Below are positions 13,626 to 26,400 of a stretch of 60,000 bases of DNA, in pieces. Origin of the DNA: Lingula anatina (Eukaryota; Brachiopoda; Lingulata; Lingulida; Lingulidae); the NCBI RefSeq assembly GCF_001039355.2, contig NW_019775746.1:847947-907946 (forward strand), read 5' to 3'. Position numbers and translations under genes: made by a program. The notes under the pieces are model-generated. The model did no database searches, was not told the DNA's origin, and worked only from the letters and a program-made list of their open reading frames with translations. How positions within the stretch are numbered: position 1 is the first letter of the stretch; each line of letters begins with the position of its first letter.

Positions 13626-13680
13626 TCTCTCTCTCTCTCTCTCCCCTACCATTTCCTCTCTCTCTCTCTCTCTCTCTCTG
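13626..13680. repeat. (CT)n microsatellite, interrupted
   Basis: Two CT tracts separated by CCCCTACCATTTC. No coding meaning. Confidence 0.93.
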
Positions 13681-15764
13681 ACATGCAGACAATGGTATAA
13701 ACATGCACAGATTTACAAAGTAAACCACCTATTCCATTTTACTCCCCACCTTGTACCTCACAGCTTCAAAGGGCAGAAACCAATAAATCCCATTGATCTG
13801 AAGGATAGACTTCCACAGTGAAGTATACAAAAATATATACCTTCTAAAAGTCCAAAACTAGTCTACAGAGCCTTAACTGTATGTAGGATTATAAGGCTGC
13901 ATCTCCTTCAGCTAAAGGCTTATCAAATATTTTTTCTAGCTGAAAAACTGATGCTATCAAACAATGTATACCGTACAATTCATCAAGGTCTATAAACTAT
14001 AGCAAACATTTGCCTGCTTCCTCATTAAACCGTGCTCTAAATATTGACTCCAAGTTTCAAGAACAGGATCCTGGAAATACACTCTGTCTTATTTGCTTCT
14101 TTCTGTCTATCATGTTGTTTGCAAGTCTGCCAGACCAAAATAGTAAGTGAAATTGACTTCTACATGTAGCTGCAGTAAAAAAGCACAAATTTCTTACCAT
14201 GCAATCCTAGAACTCTCTATCAGTCTCCAGTTGTAGAAGTCTGCTTTTTATACTTTCGGGAATTATTTACAGTTTTTAAAATTGGTTCTTCCGCTATATA
14301 TCTGAGCAAAAAAAAAATAGACTTCCAATATTCCACCAGATCACATACCACACTATCAAGATTTGCAGTGGATAACTGTCTATCAGTTCTCCAAGTCTGC
14401 CTTTTTATCTCTAAGCAGTTTTTAAGACTGGCACCTAGTTAAACAGAATAAGCCGAAAACAAGACTCCACCAAACAGAGGTGTTTTCTATTAAGATGTGG
14501 ACCAGATAACTAGCAGACACCTCCAGTTAACACATCTTGCCACCCAGGTGTCTCTCAGATCTCTATAGCCTACACCCTGACTTCCAAAGATACCCAGGAA
14601 TACTAGTTCCCAGGCTCCATCCAGATGAGGTAAAGATTGGGGGGGGGGGGGAGCACAGAGGAATAAATTAGGCATTTATTCTGTCTTTCTCTAACATCAT
14701 TGTTGTCTGAGAAAGTTTGTCATCCCATTCATTTTGATGATTGTAATCTCAGGTAGTTACCTGGCCCTTTGATTAAGGTGATATCTAATTATTACCAAGG
14801 TGGGGAGGGGGGTCACAGCATGTTATTGTGCACCCTAGGGTGACCTCAATGACCTCAGTAGTCAGATGTAATTCAAAATGTGGGAGACTAGCAAATTTCA
14901 TATGATAACTCACTGTATTTTCATACAGAGTATTTTTGGGCAAAGTATTATGAGGATTATCTCCAAAAATTAAATATTGTTAGTAGCTTACAGACTTTAA
15001 ATACACTGCTTTCTACACATCTTAAGACAAAAAATGTTCAATTTCCACACAAAATGATGACTAGTGGCCACCAGACTTAAAGCACCACATCTTTAGTATA
15101 AAATTAGCACCCGACACTGATTAACACAATATAGTATTGGAGGTGATGCATGGTCACCCCCCTCCTCTCAAAACCATGTTATTACATTGTAACTAACCTC
15201 CTGGCAATGTCCCCCCAGCAACTGCCTTCAGTTGTTACCCTCCAAGTATCGTTAGACCTCAGTGACTACAAGACTGAACCTAATATCTGTTCCAACTTGA
15301 CCCCAATGTGATTTTATCACAAACCCATTCTCACCAGTGTTGGTTTCCTAAGAGAATTCCTTAGATTTCCACAGAAACTTAAGAAACAGGCCTTGGCTGA
15401 GAGAGAGAGAGAGAGACCCTGTCCACTGATGACAAGACACCTGTGTCCCTATGGTTCCCCATTAGCCATAATGAAACTCTCACCTATATTTTACTTCATG
15501 GTTTCGTGGTTTAAGACTTAGTTGTTTAGTCAAGACTAATAAAGTTGGATAGCCAACCATGTTGTCAACTTTGCAATATTGATCTAAGAGCATTTTATGA
15601 ACAATTTGCACTTTTATCAGCAGTTGTATCACTTTTAAGACAATCTCCTCAAAGGGCTTAAGTAAAGGACCAAAATCATAACAAGACAAGTGGCCTTGAA
15701 ACATCTATGGGAGTAGCAACTTAAGCAGCAAGTGGTCTTTTCTAAGCCTGATCTAGATGTACAA

Positions 15765-16147
15765 TAGCAGTAATTTTGTGGCTTTTTAAACTTAATCCAA
15801 GCTGATATGGGTACTTAGTATTATAACTCACCTTCCCCTAGTTTGGCTGCTATAGTTCTCTAGTTCCAGAGTTCGCCTGGTCCCAAAATGTACAGGTACT
15901 GGTGTCTGAATACCAACTTTATCTCCCCTACACTAACACCAGTGTGAATGACACAAAAACACTTCAACGATAGCAGTAATTTTGTGGCTTTTTAAACTTA
16001 ACTCCAAGCTAGTAATATAACTCACCGTCCTCCTAGTTGGCTGCTAGATCTCTAGTTCAACTGCCCCTATAAGTATATGTACAGGTGTGTGAATACCACC
16101 TATTTGTCCCCTACACTAACACCAGTGTGAATGACACAAAACCACTT
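15765..16147. repeat. head-to-tail tandem duplication, unit about 180-206 bp
   Basis: Units 15765-15970 and 15971-16147 both start TAGCAGTAATTTTGTGGC and both contain CCTACACTAACACCAGTGTG near their ends. The second copy has small deletions and several substitutions, so this is an older duplication than the 49-bp one at 6637. Confidence 0.88.
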
Positions 16148-16550
16148 TACACAGCTTTCTCTAAGGTGCTGTCTCCCTTGAAGTCTGGTCTTCCTCTAAT
16201 CATATCATCGTCATCTCTCGTCAACAACAATAATACTAGTTACAACACCCCCCTGTCTCCCAGTGACAACCAGCCAGCCCACTGGCCAGACAAATAATTA
16301 AGGACTAATTAGACTCCTTTCACAAAGGTGTGGTACCTGGATGAAGTCTGCCTGGAATTAAATGAACAGCAGGCATGGTGCTGTATCGCTGGGCCCCATC
16401 AGTATACATACAAATGGCTTAAAGGAAATGTATTCAGATAGAGACAGAGATTTCCATGTCAGCCCAGATGGGTGAGAGGCGAGATCAAAGGGTTTGGTAT
16501 TAAGTCTGAGGTAACATAAGGTTACCTGGTTATGTAACGAATTGGGGAAG

Positions 16551-16577
16551 CCCCCCCCCCCCCCCCCCCCCCCCCCC
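16551..16577. repeat. poly-C run
   Basis: 27 consecutive C. On the minus strand it reads as poly-Gly in a spurious open frame. Such tracts can form quadruplex structures and are prone to length errors in assembly. Confidence 0.95.
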
Positions 16578-19500
16578 ATCCTCCTCCAGCCAGGTAAGAT
16601 ATATACAAAACAAAGGTGAAACACTGGTAAGATAGGGAATAATTTTTCTTTTTTCCTCCCTCTCTCACTTGAAGAAAGAGATTAATAATTTCACTGTTAT
16701 ATTTATGTAAAAATCACAGTTCCATTCTCATACATGTTAACAAAAATGAATGACTGATAAAACTCAATCATTTCTCTGAATTCACTGATTGTGAGTTTCT
16801 ATTTCAAAGGTGTTCTCAGGTGTTATGCATGGTAATTTTCTTTAAAAATTCCCAAAAGATAAGAACTCTAACAATTGCATTTTAATAGTCTTTAAATCCC
16901 TGTCAAACATCCTTATTTGTTCAACAGCATAAAACTTGGACAGCACCCTTAATCTCTCAAATATCTCATTAATCTGCAGTTAGCCCTTGATATTAAGGAA
17001 GCTCAATCAGTAAATTATAAACATGTTAATGTAGATATGAGGTCTTTCTGTCTTGCACCTGCCTCTTTTAGAGATATCTTTCAGTCCTATTAAGATGTAT
17101 TTAAGATATGCAAATCTAGACTGTTCATTGCACAGGAAACATGATATCCTTAAACTAGTGTTATCTTTTGAGTAGTGACTACAATTAAATGATAATGCAA
17201 ATAAAAAATATATATAATTTCCTGTTGGTAGGTGCTCCTTCATTTGGCCCAATTTTTCCACTTTCCACCAAAATTTTCAAATGGAAAAAATAATAAATTG
17301 CACAAGATTTAGTTTGCAATTTAGCATGGGCAGTATTATGTATCACCACCTCTCACTTTTTTCCTCCTTCCCTCTCTCTCTCTTTCTGATATTTTTTGTT
17401 CAAGTTTAATGGCAACATATTATTTGACTACGACAGAATTCAGTAAAATTAGTACATTGCGTAATGCTAATAGTCATTTACTTCAAAAAGCAACCGTCAA
17501 AAATTAAGTAAGAGACAAGCAAAAATATGTTTATTGTTTCTACAGATGTTTGAAGATTTACTCTGAGAAATAATCTCAGTGAAAAGATCAAAGAGAATCT
17601 GTGGTATTTCATTTAATCCCCTTATGTGATATGATGCTAACATGGTCTTTATTACTGTACCAATTAAGAAGAGCAGATGGCAAGGACAGATGCAGGCAAT
17701 ATCTGTAAGAATGTCCTTATAGATTACATTGTATTAGATTTCATAATTATATTTATTGAGCTCTAAAAAATGCTCGGTAACATTTGCTAGCTCTCTGCAC
17801 TACATGTATTGAAATAGGAATCTAAAGATACAAAAATACAGTATAACACTTACTTTATGTGTAGCTTTTAAATCATACAGGGCACATAGGGGAGGTGGAG
17901 GGGGGAGGGGTGGAGAAAAGAAGAGTAAAACAAACAACAAAACCACAACTCATAAGATAAAATAAACAAGAAGTACATCCCATTTGCTATAACAACTCAA
18001 ACCTATGATCTTGTACAGGTGCACCACACCATCTAGAGCCTGGAACCTATTATTCCACTCCCACTCAGGAGATCTGTATCTTTTTCCATTTGCTCAGGTA
18101 ATTTTAACTTACTCTATTCAAGGTAGATACCCCATGTAATGCCCCCTTTCAGAGCGTCTAAGGGGAAAGTGAAACATTCAATTATAATATGGCCACCGGG
18201 GATGGAGGTTTCTATCCTATATAAATAACCATTTAAATGGTGGATGATGACCAGGAGAAAGGGGGAGGGGTATATAAGGTAGGCGAGGAGGATGACCACT
18301 CACCCAGCAAAATGGTCTCCATTTCATGACAATAATTGGATTATTTTACAGTATAGTATTAGGTTAAAAACAGCACAGTTTTAGGGAGAGTGGAATCATA
18401 AAATGCTCTACAAGTTTTCTTTTTAACCAATTACTAGTAAAAATAACATTTCAAAGTACTAATAAAGCCAAAGATTAAATTACCCAACCCTTAAACCTGC
18501 CAACATTTAAACAATTTATGGGTCTGGCACAAAGGAACTTGTTGCAAATCTTTCTCCCTGGGTCTGTATCTCTGGGCTCCTTGTGGTTCCTTACCAACTT
18601 AACCTTAGATTAAATTCACAATAAAAAAAAAAAAAGAAAATAAAAGGGCTGGCTTTCTTACATATTCACTTCTTAGCTGATAAAACTAAACATTATAATT
18701 CTCAGTTCAATTAACTCACCTGTATTTCCTTGTACAAGTATTTTCAGGCAGTGACTAACAGCTGCTTTAATTCCTTCTCCCTTCAATTTGTAAGCATAGC
18801 TGGCACTGAAACTCAGCCTTGTAGTACAGTATGATGTGAATGACAGGGTTTACCTTGCTCTCCTCACTGGATAGTATCAATGTTTAAGTCCTCAGTTAAA
18901 AGTATAATGTTTTATACTTAAATCAGTATTGTACAAATATGATTTTTCTTATCCTCTTTCAATTACAAGAAGATATTTTTTCAATACCTGGCCACAAGAA
19001 ATGTTTTTGCTATCTTTCCTAAAAAATGATCAATTTAGACTCATCACTGTTCAAAGTCAGCTAAAAACAATTTCTCATGTGATACCAGTGTCTTGTCGAT
19101 CAGAAATGTCCAGCACCAGTCCACCCCTGTTGGTCAAGATATGGCCAGTGTTAATGGGCTGGTCCTAACATACAGGTATCTGATAAATAGTGCATAAAAC
19201 AGGTGATAATTAATTACACCTGTAAGTCCAGTGGTCAGTGATGGACGGCCTTCCCTAAAGTTTGTCTCCAGTTGCTACGTCCAGTGTCTTGATGACCACT
19301 CGGCTTTGGCCACTGGAGTGGTCAGTTATCCCTCCTTAACCTGTACTTTAAGAATAATTATACAAGGCCTGAGGACTGTCCACTTGTCCTACCTTGAAAT
19401 ACCCCTTGACCACTGCCTACTGGAGGTGATATGGCTGCTCAGGGGTCATAAGTACTGGCTAAGCTCCTTGACCGCTTTCTTTGCAAGGTTGGAGGTTTGT

Positions 19501-22500
19501 CAACCAGTGAGATATATGTCACAAATGTCTTGGCTACTTGAAAGAAATGCAAGAAATTCCCCTTGACCACTGTTATTGTAAAAAGGACTGACCACAGAAT
19601 TCAGCCACCCCCAAAGTGTCAATCACTAACTAGGGGTCACCTCCCTTTGTGAATCGAGATGAAATGTCACGCCGTCACGCACAGTGGCCAAATACTACAT
19701 GTGCCTTCACGTGTCATGCTCAAAGACACCAGGTTCATGTTGTTCAACATTGAAATGTGCACAGTTGTTGTATTGGATCCGTTCTTGCATGTATTGTGTT
19801 GAAAGGTACTCTAGTCACACTGCTACTCACATGCATATATGTGCTTCCACAGTCAGTTTGTATTGCCTGCTGTTGCACTTGATAAACCGAAAGTAGCTGA
19901 CTTGAATTTTTTAAAGCTTAAGTATCCTAGCTTTTCCGCCTTTGTGCTTCCATCAAATATGTCTGTCTAATCATGCACTCTCTGGATCAGGTACAGTATG
20001 CTATGCATGCATGCAGCACTTGCAGCCAAATGCTGGCGTAGCTGTTGCCAGATATATGAATAATTTCAATCCACTTTCTTTCTCTACGTGATGTGCTGTT
20101 TTGAGATCAGTTGTGAATGTAGTCAAACAAATTGCTCACCGCCTGCTTGGCTCTTCAATTTTTCAATTCTTTTCTATCCACTTTCCAAACCTCTGTGATC
20201 CAATTATATGTCCTCCATTATTACCGCCCCCTGGCTATGAGTACAAATTCTGAAAAGAGATCAAAGGACGTTTAATCGCAGTAAAATTTGGCCCTGTGCC
20301 TCTACAAAGACATACCTGTCAAATCTTAAACGGATAATTACATGCCCTGCGGAATAGAACATGCTTCCCGCAAAGTACGGAGATGGGGGGAGATGACAGC
20401 GAGGGTTGCACTAGCCGTAGATAGTACCTGTCATATGCTTGGCAATAATTCATAAATTTCAAACACCACTTTTTTTTTCAATAATTTTTCCATTCCATGA
20501 TGTATTCTTTTAGCTGTTCACAAAAAATTGCAACTCACAATGCAGAATTTTCAGATCCAAATTTGAGGGGTTACTGGCAAAATTTTATTTTTGGAACTTG
20601 GACTGAATTATTTTTTGTTTGAATTTTGTGTGACATTTCCAGGAAAGATTATAATATGGATACATATATGTGTTGATAACATAATCATCTCCTGAAACAA
20701 GGAAAATATACAGCAAAAAGCGTGTAGAAGAACAGTAAAATTATCCACAAACTGACCATCAAAAAATATTTCCCTGAATTCAACAGAAAGTTGTAAGTCC
20801 TACAATACTTTCTCTTAGAAAAACCAGACATTTTTTAGTAAACATAAATCAACTTTAAACCTCGTCCATCTTTATGTATAAACAATTATAGTAAAATGAC
20901 ACTTTAAAAGGAGAAACATTTCCTGCCAGCAATGAATACAGCTGACCACAAAATTCACACCACCTGTCAGTTAGTAAATCATTTTTATTCACAAAGAGTC
21001 ATGCAGGTATAGAACTATCTAATGCTACCTGTCATCAATGAATTACCACTGCATTCTATATGACAACATTACTCACATTATACCACTGATATTCTGTCTA
21101 ATAACTCCAAATGTGATGTTGTATGATGGTTATTTATGTGTTATGGACACCTGCAAGCTTTTCATGGAGGTGAAGTTTATCTGTAGGGAAGGTGAAGGGA
21201 GGTTTTTTAAGACTGGAGACCGTGACAATAAATGTCTTCAATGTATGATGGACAGAAGGAAAGAGGAAGAAAAGAATTTGCTAGAGCAAAAATCCTTATC
21301 CTACCAAATTAAATTTAAGCTCAGCCTTAGGAATATTTGATCAAATCCCACTGGTAGTTTGGCAAATGAAAAAGTAAATTTGTTTGAACAAATCCTAGTT
21401 GGGGCAATGAAATAATAAATCATAGTTCCTCTTTTTCAAAATTGCATGTACAGTGTATCTTTGATTTATTTAAATATTGAATTCTAACCTAGATGGAACA
21501 TTATGTAGTGACATAACCTGTTTAATAAAATACAAGCAGGCCCACAGGTAAACTAACGAAATTCCTCAAATATTTTTTAAGTCATAAAAATTAGAGAGAT
21601 GAAAAGAAAGATGCCAAAGGAAAAGGTCAGAAACAAACAAACACATGTAGCATTGACAACTGACGTGCAAAACTATTCACTCAGGTGTAAACCAACTCAA
21701 TCAGTCCTTCAAAAATAAATCTGTGAACTGTAAAAAAAAAAAGAAAAAAAAAAGCAGGCTAAATGACAATGCCTCCTCTCCCCTTTCCCATTCTTACACT
21801 CCAAATTTTGCACCTGATCACCCTTGTTACACGCCTTCTCAGACCCAATCTTCACAGTTGTTCTTTTCTCTCTTTCGACAACAAAATCCCATTATAATTG
21901 GAATTCTTGACTGATTTCATCAACAATACAGAGGAGACAAATTGAATCTGTCACAGGACTAGAAAATGGAAGAAAATGGCCAATTTGGTTTGATTCACTA
22001 AGTGCCTTTGTTGACTAATGGGTCCAGTTGGGTAATAGAATATCGTGTGTTCTGTTGGCACAATGCTGCGGTGCAATGTTACGCCATTTAAAAGCTTGTA
22101 CTGGACAGGTGAGTGTAGAATCACGCAGGGACAGAAATTTGTAAACAATCCAGGGGCTGCATGGTTCCTTTTTTCAGTAAAGTAACTCTTGAATACAAAG
22201 GGAATTATAATTGCTAAATGAAATACATGCATATGAATAAGGTGGATGCTGCAGGGTATTTTGGGTAGAAAAGTCACTCTCATTTTTTTTCTTTTTTTCT
22301 TTCTGTACAACTTTTGGTCAAGTTATTAATTTCCTGACAAACTGACCAACAATTGACCCCCTAGCAATACCTGCTAGTAGGACTATCTAATAATAGAGGA
22401 CAAGGGTAAAAATAAATCACTTGACCTTTCTTCTTAAAGAATTGCTTCACTGAGGCAGAAATCCTTCGAGTCCTCTTTCATGTTATCATTCCCATGATGT

Positions 22501-22800
22501 TTTTCATGATTTTATTCTGACCAGCACTGTAATTAATTCTAACAATTCCAAAGATGATAAATTTTGAAATTAATTTCCTCCTAGCAGCAGAAATTGATTA
22601 CTTTCTCTAAATACATTTTCAGCACTTTGGGGATGTGTAACTTAAATCCTTAATCTAATTCAGAGACAAGCAATTTAATTATCTATCATTCCACATTATT
22701 TCCTCACATTTATTCTGAACACAGTGTCTTCAGAAATATTTCATCTTTTTAAAGTGATGCATTGACATATTTTTTTCAAATTAACAATTCACACCTGGTC

Positions 22801-22822
22801 TTTTTTTTTTTTTTTTTTTTTT
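22801..22822. repeat. poly-T run
   Basis: 22 consecutive T. No adjacent retroelement body was recognised, so it is called a homopolymer only. Confidence 0.93.
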
Positions 22823-23421
22823 GTTATTCATGTTTTTATCAGTCGTTATCCAGATGGGAAGTGAGTGTCTGCGTATCTTGTATCAAACAGCACGGGGAAT
22901 TAAAATCGATACACTAAACATCTTTACAACATTTTTTGTTTTTGTTTTTCTTTCAAAATCTCTCGCATGTATTGAAGCCTTCACATGATACCAAATGAGA
23001 GACGATGAAAATGATTGTTTTGAATCTTTTTGTTCTATGCCTTTTATGCGTTGTAACAAACGTACACGGCTGTAATCGTAATAGAAAATCCTGAAGGTAT
23101 TCATCTCAATATTTCTATACTCCGTTCACTTTAATGATGAGAGCATTAGCACCTGGTTTCCAATTATTTTTTCATTTTCGCACCATTTATCATGTGAAAA
23201 TGTGTCACCGTGTGATACACAATAGCAAAGACTTTGACACAAGATCTGTCTACTTTTGAATATGATTATAACTTTAGAATTCACACATCATGTTTCCTGA
23301 AATTCACTTTTTCTCCATGAAATGTTAACTGAGTATCAGCCACTAAAAAAACCCTTGGGCTATCTTCTGCATTTCTATAATTGATTCAATCTGCCAAAAT
23401 TAAAATTATAAACCTTCCACA

Positions 23422-26400
23422 TTTTTTCATCAATACTTCCTTAAATTACACTAAGCAACTTAAACTGGAGTGAACTTTAACATAAATACATAAAATTCCT
23501 CACAACAAAGGACTTGCAGTGGCTCAATGCAAACACCCCGAAAAGATCTAAAAGCAAACAATGTTAAATATTGAACCTTCACAACAAAAACCTTTGAAAT
23601 ACGATAAACTACCAGGCCTAGAACCACGTTTTTGTTCCACCCCTGTAACGTGGTATAATGAGATCAAAATGAAGTTGTATCGTTTGCCAAAAGCGCCGCC
23701 TACCACGCCCTCTCTGGTTTCTTAAAACCACATCATCCTCTTTGTGTGACCTAACACCCTCGCTGCGAGCCTGGCACGCGGGTTTTGTGGCCACATGAAT
23801 TGACTTGTTTTGTGAAATCTTCTGACCTGGCTTTTGATATTTGATAATATTTGTCCATGATTTTCCACCTATGAACCTGCACAAAGTGTATCATGAGAGG
23901 GAGCAGAGAGTGATACAGTCTACCAAACTGGACGGAAAGTTTGTTTCTGCAACAGCAGATATTTTCTAGTTTTGTCTAAAGCTGCATGTTGAACAAAGTT
24001 GTCTTTACAACCTACCGGTATGTACATATAATTGTAAGATTTTGGCTTCCTGGCCAACTGATACTTAACAAATTATCATGTAAGCCAAAACATGCAACAT
24101 GTTTCTGTTGGTATTGATGCACACTGCATTTTTGTGGGACCCAAGATTAAAGATTCCAGTTTGAATACTGATAAACATGTACATGTGAACCCTTAATATG
24201 TAATGGATCTAAGATATATTAGTTACTAACATCAGTAAATATGTTATTTTTACATGTATGTGTGTAATAATGTTAATTTGTTTCTTTTCATTTTTGACAG
24301 TCTGTGTCTGTTGCAATTAATTCTAGTTTTTTCTTTCAAAAAAAAAAAAAAAAAGATTTCATGCCAGAACAAGCCCAGTAGGTGTATTAGGTATCAAACT
24401 CAACTGTGTACAGACATGACCTGCAGAAAAGAACCTACAACTGACTGCTCATTTTGTTCTTCTCACTCCCACCATATTACATTTCACACGCCTTAATTCC
24501 CCGCACAGCAAGAGATTGTAATTTGTCAACAGGCAAGTGGAGAGGCAGCCATTCTTCCCCGGTGCCCTTCCATTCAGCCTTTACACGATGTCCTCCTCTC
24601 TGAAGTATTCATTTCTAAGGTAAATGAAATCTACAGGATCTAGAGGACACTGAAGTGGTGGATAGATTTCCAAGCATGGAGTAATGAATACATAACAGAG
24701 AGCAAGGTTCTATAACATGTTATAAGGGGATAAAGTAGAGGACCCACATGTGGGGCTTTTCAAAAACAAATTTGTGGCTTTAGCCCATAATACATTACAG
24801 CTCAAACTGCACAGTAATTTCTCTAAAAATGTCTATGGTGGTGGGAGTAGGGGGAGAGGACAGGTGAGAAAAAAAGAAAGAAAAAATATCATTTCCCTCA
24901 TTTAAGTATCCAAGACCTGACATTAACACTGTACATGTCTTGTCACGGTATATTGGTTTATTGTGTGTCTATATATATATGTGTGTGTGTGCTTGTGTCT
25001 ACTAGTGTGTGTGTGTGCATGCACGTGTGCATGTGTGTGAATGCACGTGTGCATGCACGTGTGTGTGTATGTGTGTGTGTGCTGTACTACTACACTGAAG
25101 CTCAGCTGAGATGCAGGTATGCATACAGATAAGACTCCTGGCACACCTGTAAATGCGATCATGCTTGTCATTCATGGAGGTGCGTGTCATCTCACACACA
25201 GCATCACAGTAACCTGGACACCAACAACCAGGAGACAGCAGAGATACCTCAGGTGTGGTCTTCTGCCAGCCATTTATCACATCATCTGATCTACCTGAGG
25301 GAGGGCAATTGCTGTTGTTCTTTAAGAGATTAAGACTCTCTTTGCAATTACGTACTCTAATAGTAGGTACTTAACCAGGGCTCAGAATGGGATTTTTATT
25401 CACTTGATTCACTTAATGGCATTTTTTGCTACATTATCATACCAGTAGGAAAGCTACAAAGTAATCTATTTTCAATAACTACTGGAAATTCAGTTATCAT
25501 GTTTGTCTTTTCAAACTGACATAAACACATTCGTGATCCTATGGCTTTCTTGTTAAGTCCAGGATAAAATACATTATTTGCCATGAAAATCCATCTTTTC
25601 ACAGCACCTAAAATATTTCCAAATTTCCAAATTACTGACATAATAGTACATCAACTGTATCTACAACATCAAAGATGAAGAGACTGGGAGTTGGAAAGGT
25701 TTGTCTTAAAAGAAGGTATGTACTTGACAAATGGTTCAGGTGAAAACAAGACTTTCCATGTTCTTGCACCATATTACAACCACACTGGAGTGGGGATAGA
25801 ATTCCAATCTATGGGTGCAATTCCAATAGATTCAGATGGATTGTTCCAAGGTGTCAGAGAAATGTCAGCAAATTCATCTCTGTTAAATCCACAGTTTAAA
25901 AAAATTCCTCAAGAAAAAAGTCATATATAAGGTCCCATGGACAACATACCATGCATCAAACAACTCGATTACGATTGCCTATTTTTAACTAAAAAATTTG
26001 GAATCCATCCCAGAGACCCCGAACTATTTCAGTCTAGTATAAACATACACTTGTATGTGTTGGAATCTAGAGATGTCCCTGTTACACAAGCTGCCGTAAC
26101 AGCTATGACATGCTAACAGTAGTCACGCAGCATTGTGTCTCTGTGTTACGTGCTGGGTGCTTTAAAGTCACCACATTTTGGAAATCATCCATAAATTGTT
26201 ACTCTTTTATTACGATAGCTGAGTGATTGATCATAGCTAAATAATATTATATTACTGCTACTTACCTTTTTGTCTTCTTGAGTTAATTTTACCCTGTATC
26301 ATGGAACATTTTTACACAATTTCATGTCATATTGTTATGTAATTTCATTGCCAAATTCTGCATTACAGTGACAGTCAGCAGTTTTCATCTTTTTTTTTCC

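Larger units (their letters stand above)
7441..15764. other. intergenic stretch with simple repeats only
   Basis: No coding exon recognised. It holds a CA tract (8884-8900), a CT-rich tract (about 9157-9320), a long TG tract (9659-9705), a C run near 12549, a CT tract (13626-13680) and a G run near 14640. The sequence from about 12395 starts CCTGTTCACACT, like some MITE ends, but no matching second end was found. Confidence 0.4.
16148..23421. other. intergenic stretch, no coding exon recognised
   Basis: Contains the poly-C run, a cluster of GTGGTCA/TGACCAC words at 19230-19600, a poly-T run at 22801-22822 and scattered A runs. The longest open frames (111 codons at 19231-19566, 119 codons minus at 21951-22310) resemble no family I know. 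Confidence 0.4.

Noticed and set aside
19231-19566. 111-codon plus-strand open frame
   Set aside because: It overlaps the GTGGTCA word cluster, resembles no family and probably stays open by chance in GC-richer sequence.
23618-23884. 88-codon minus-strand open frame conserved in both copies of duplication A
   Set aside because: The differences seen change amino acids (R/C and Y/C), the sequence matches no family I know and there is no splice context.
25691-25930. 79-codon open frame reading like an extracellular domain (LTNGSGENKTFHVLAPYYN)
   Set aside because: The duplicate copy at 32266-32526 has many amino-acid changes and a different C-terminus, so it is not under coding constraint.
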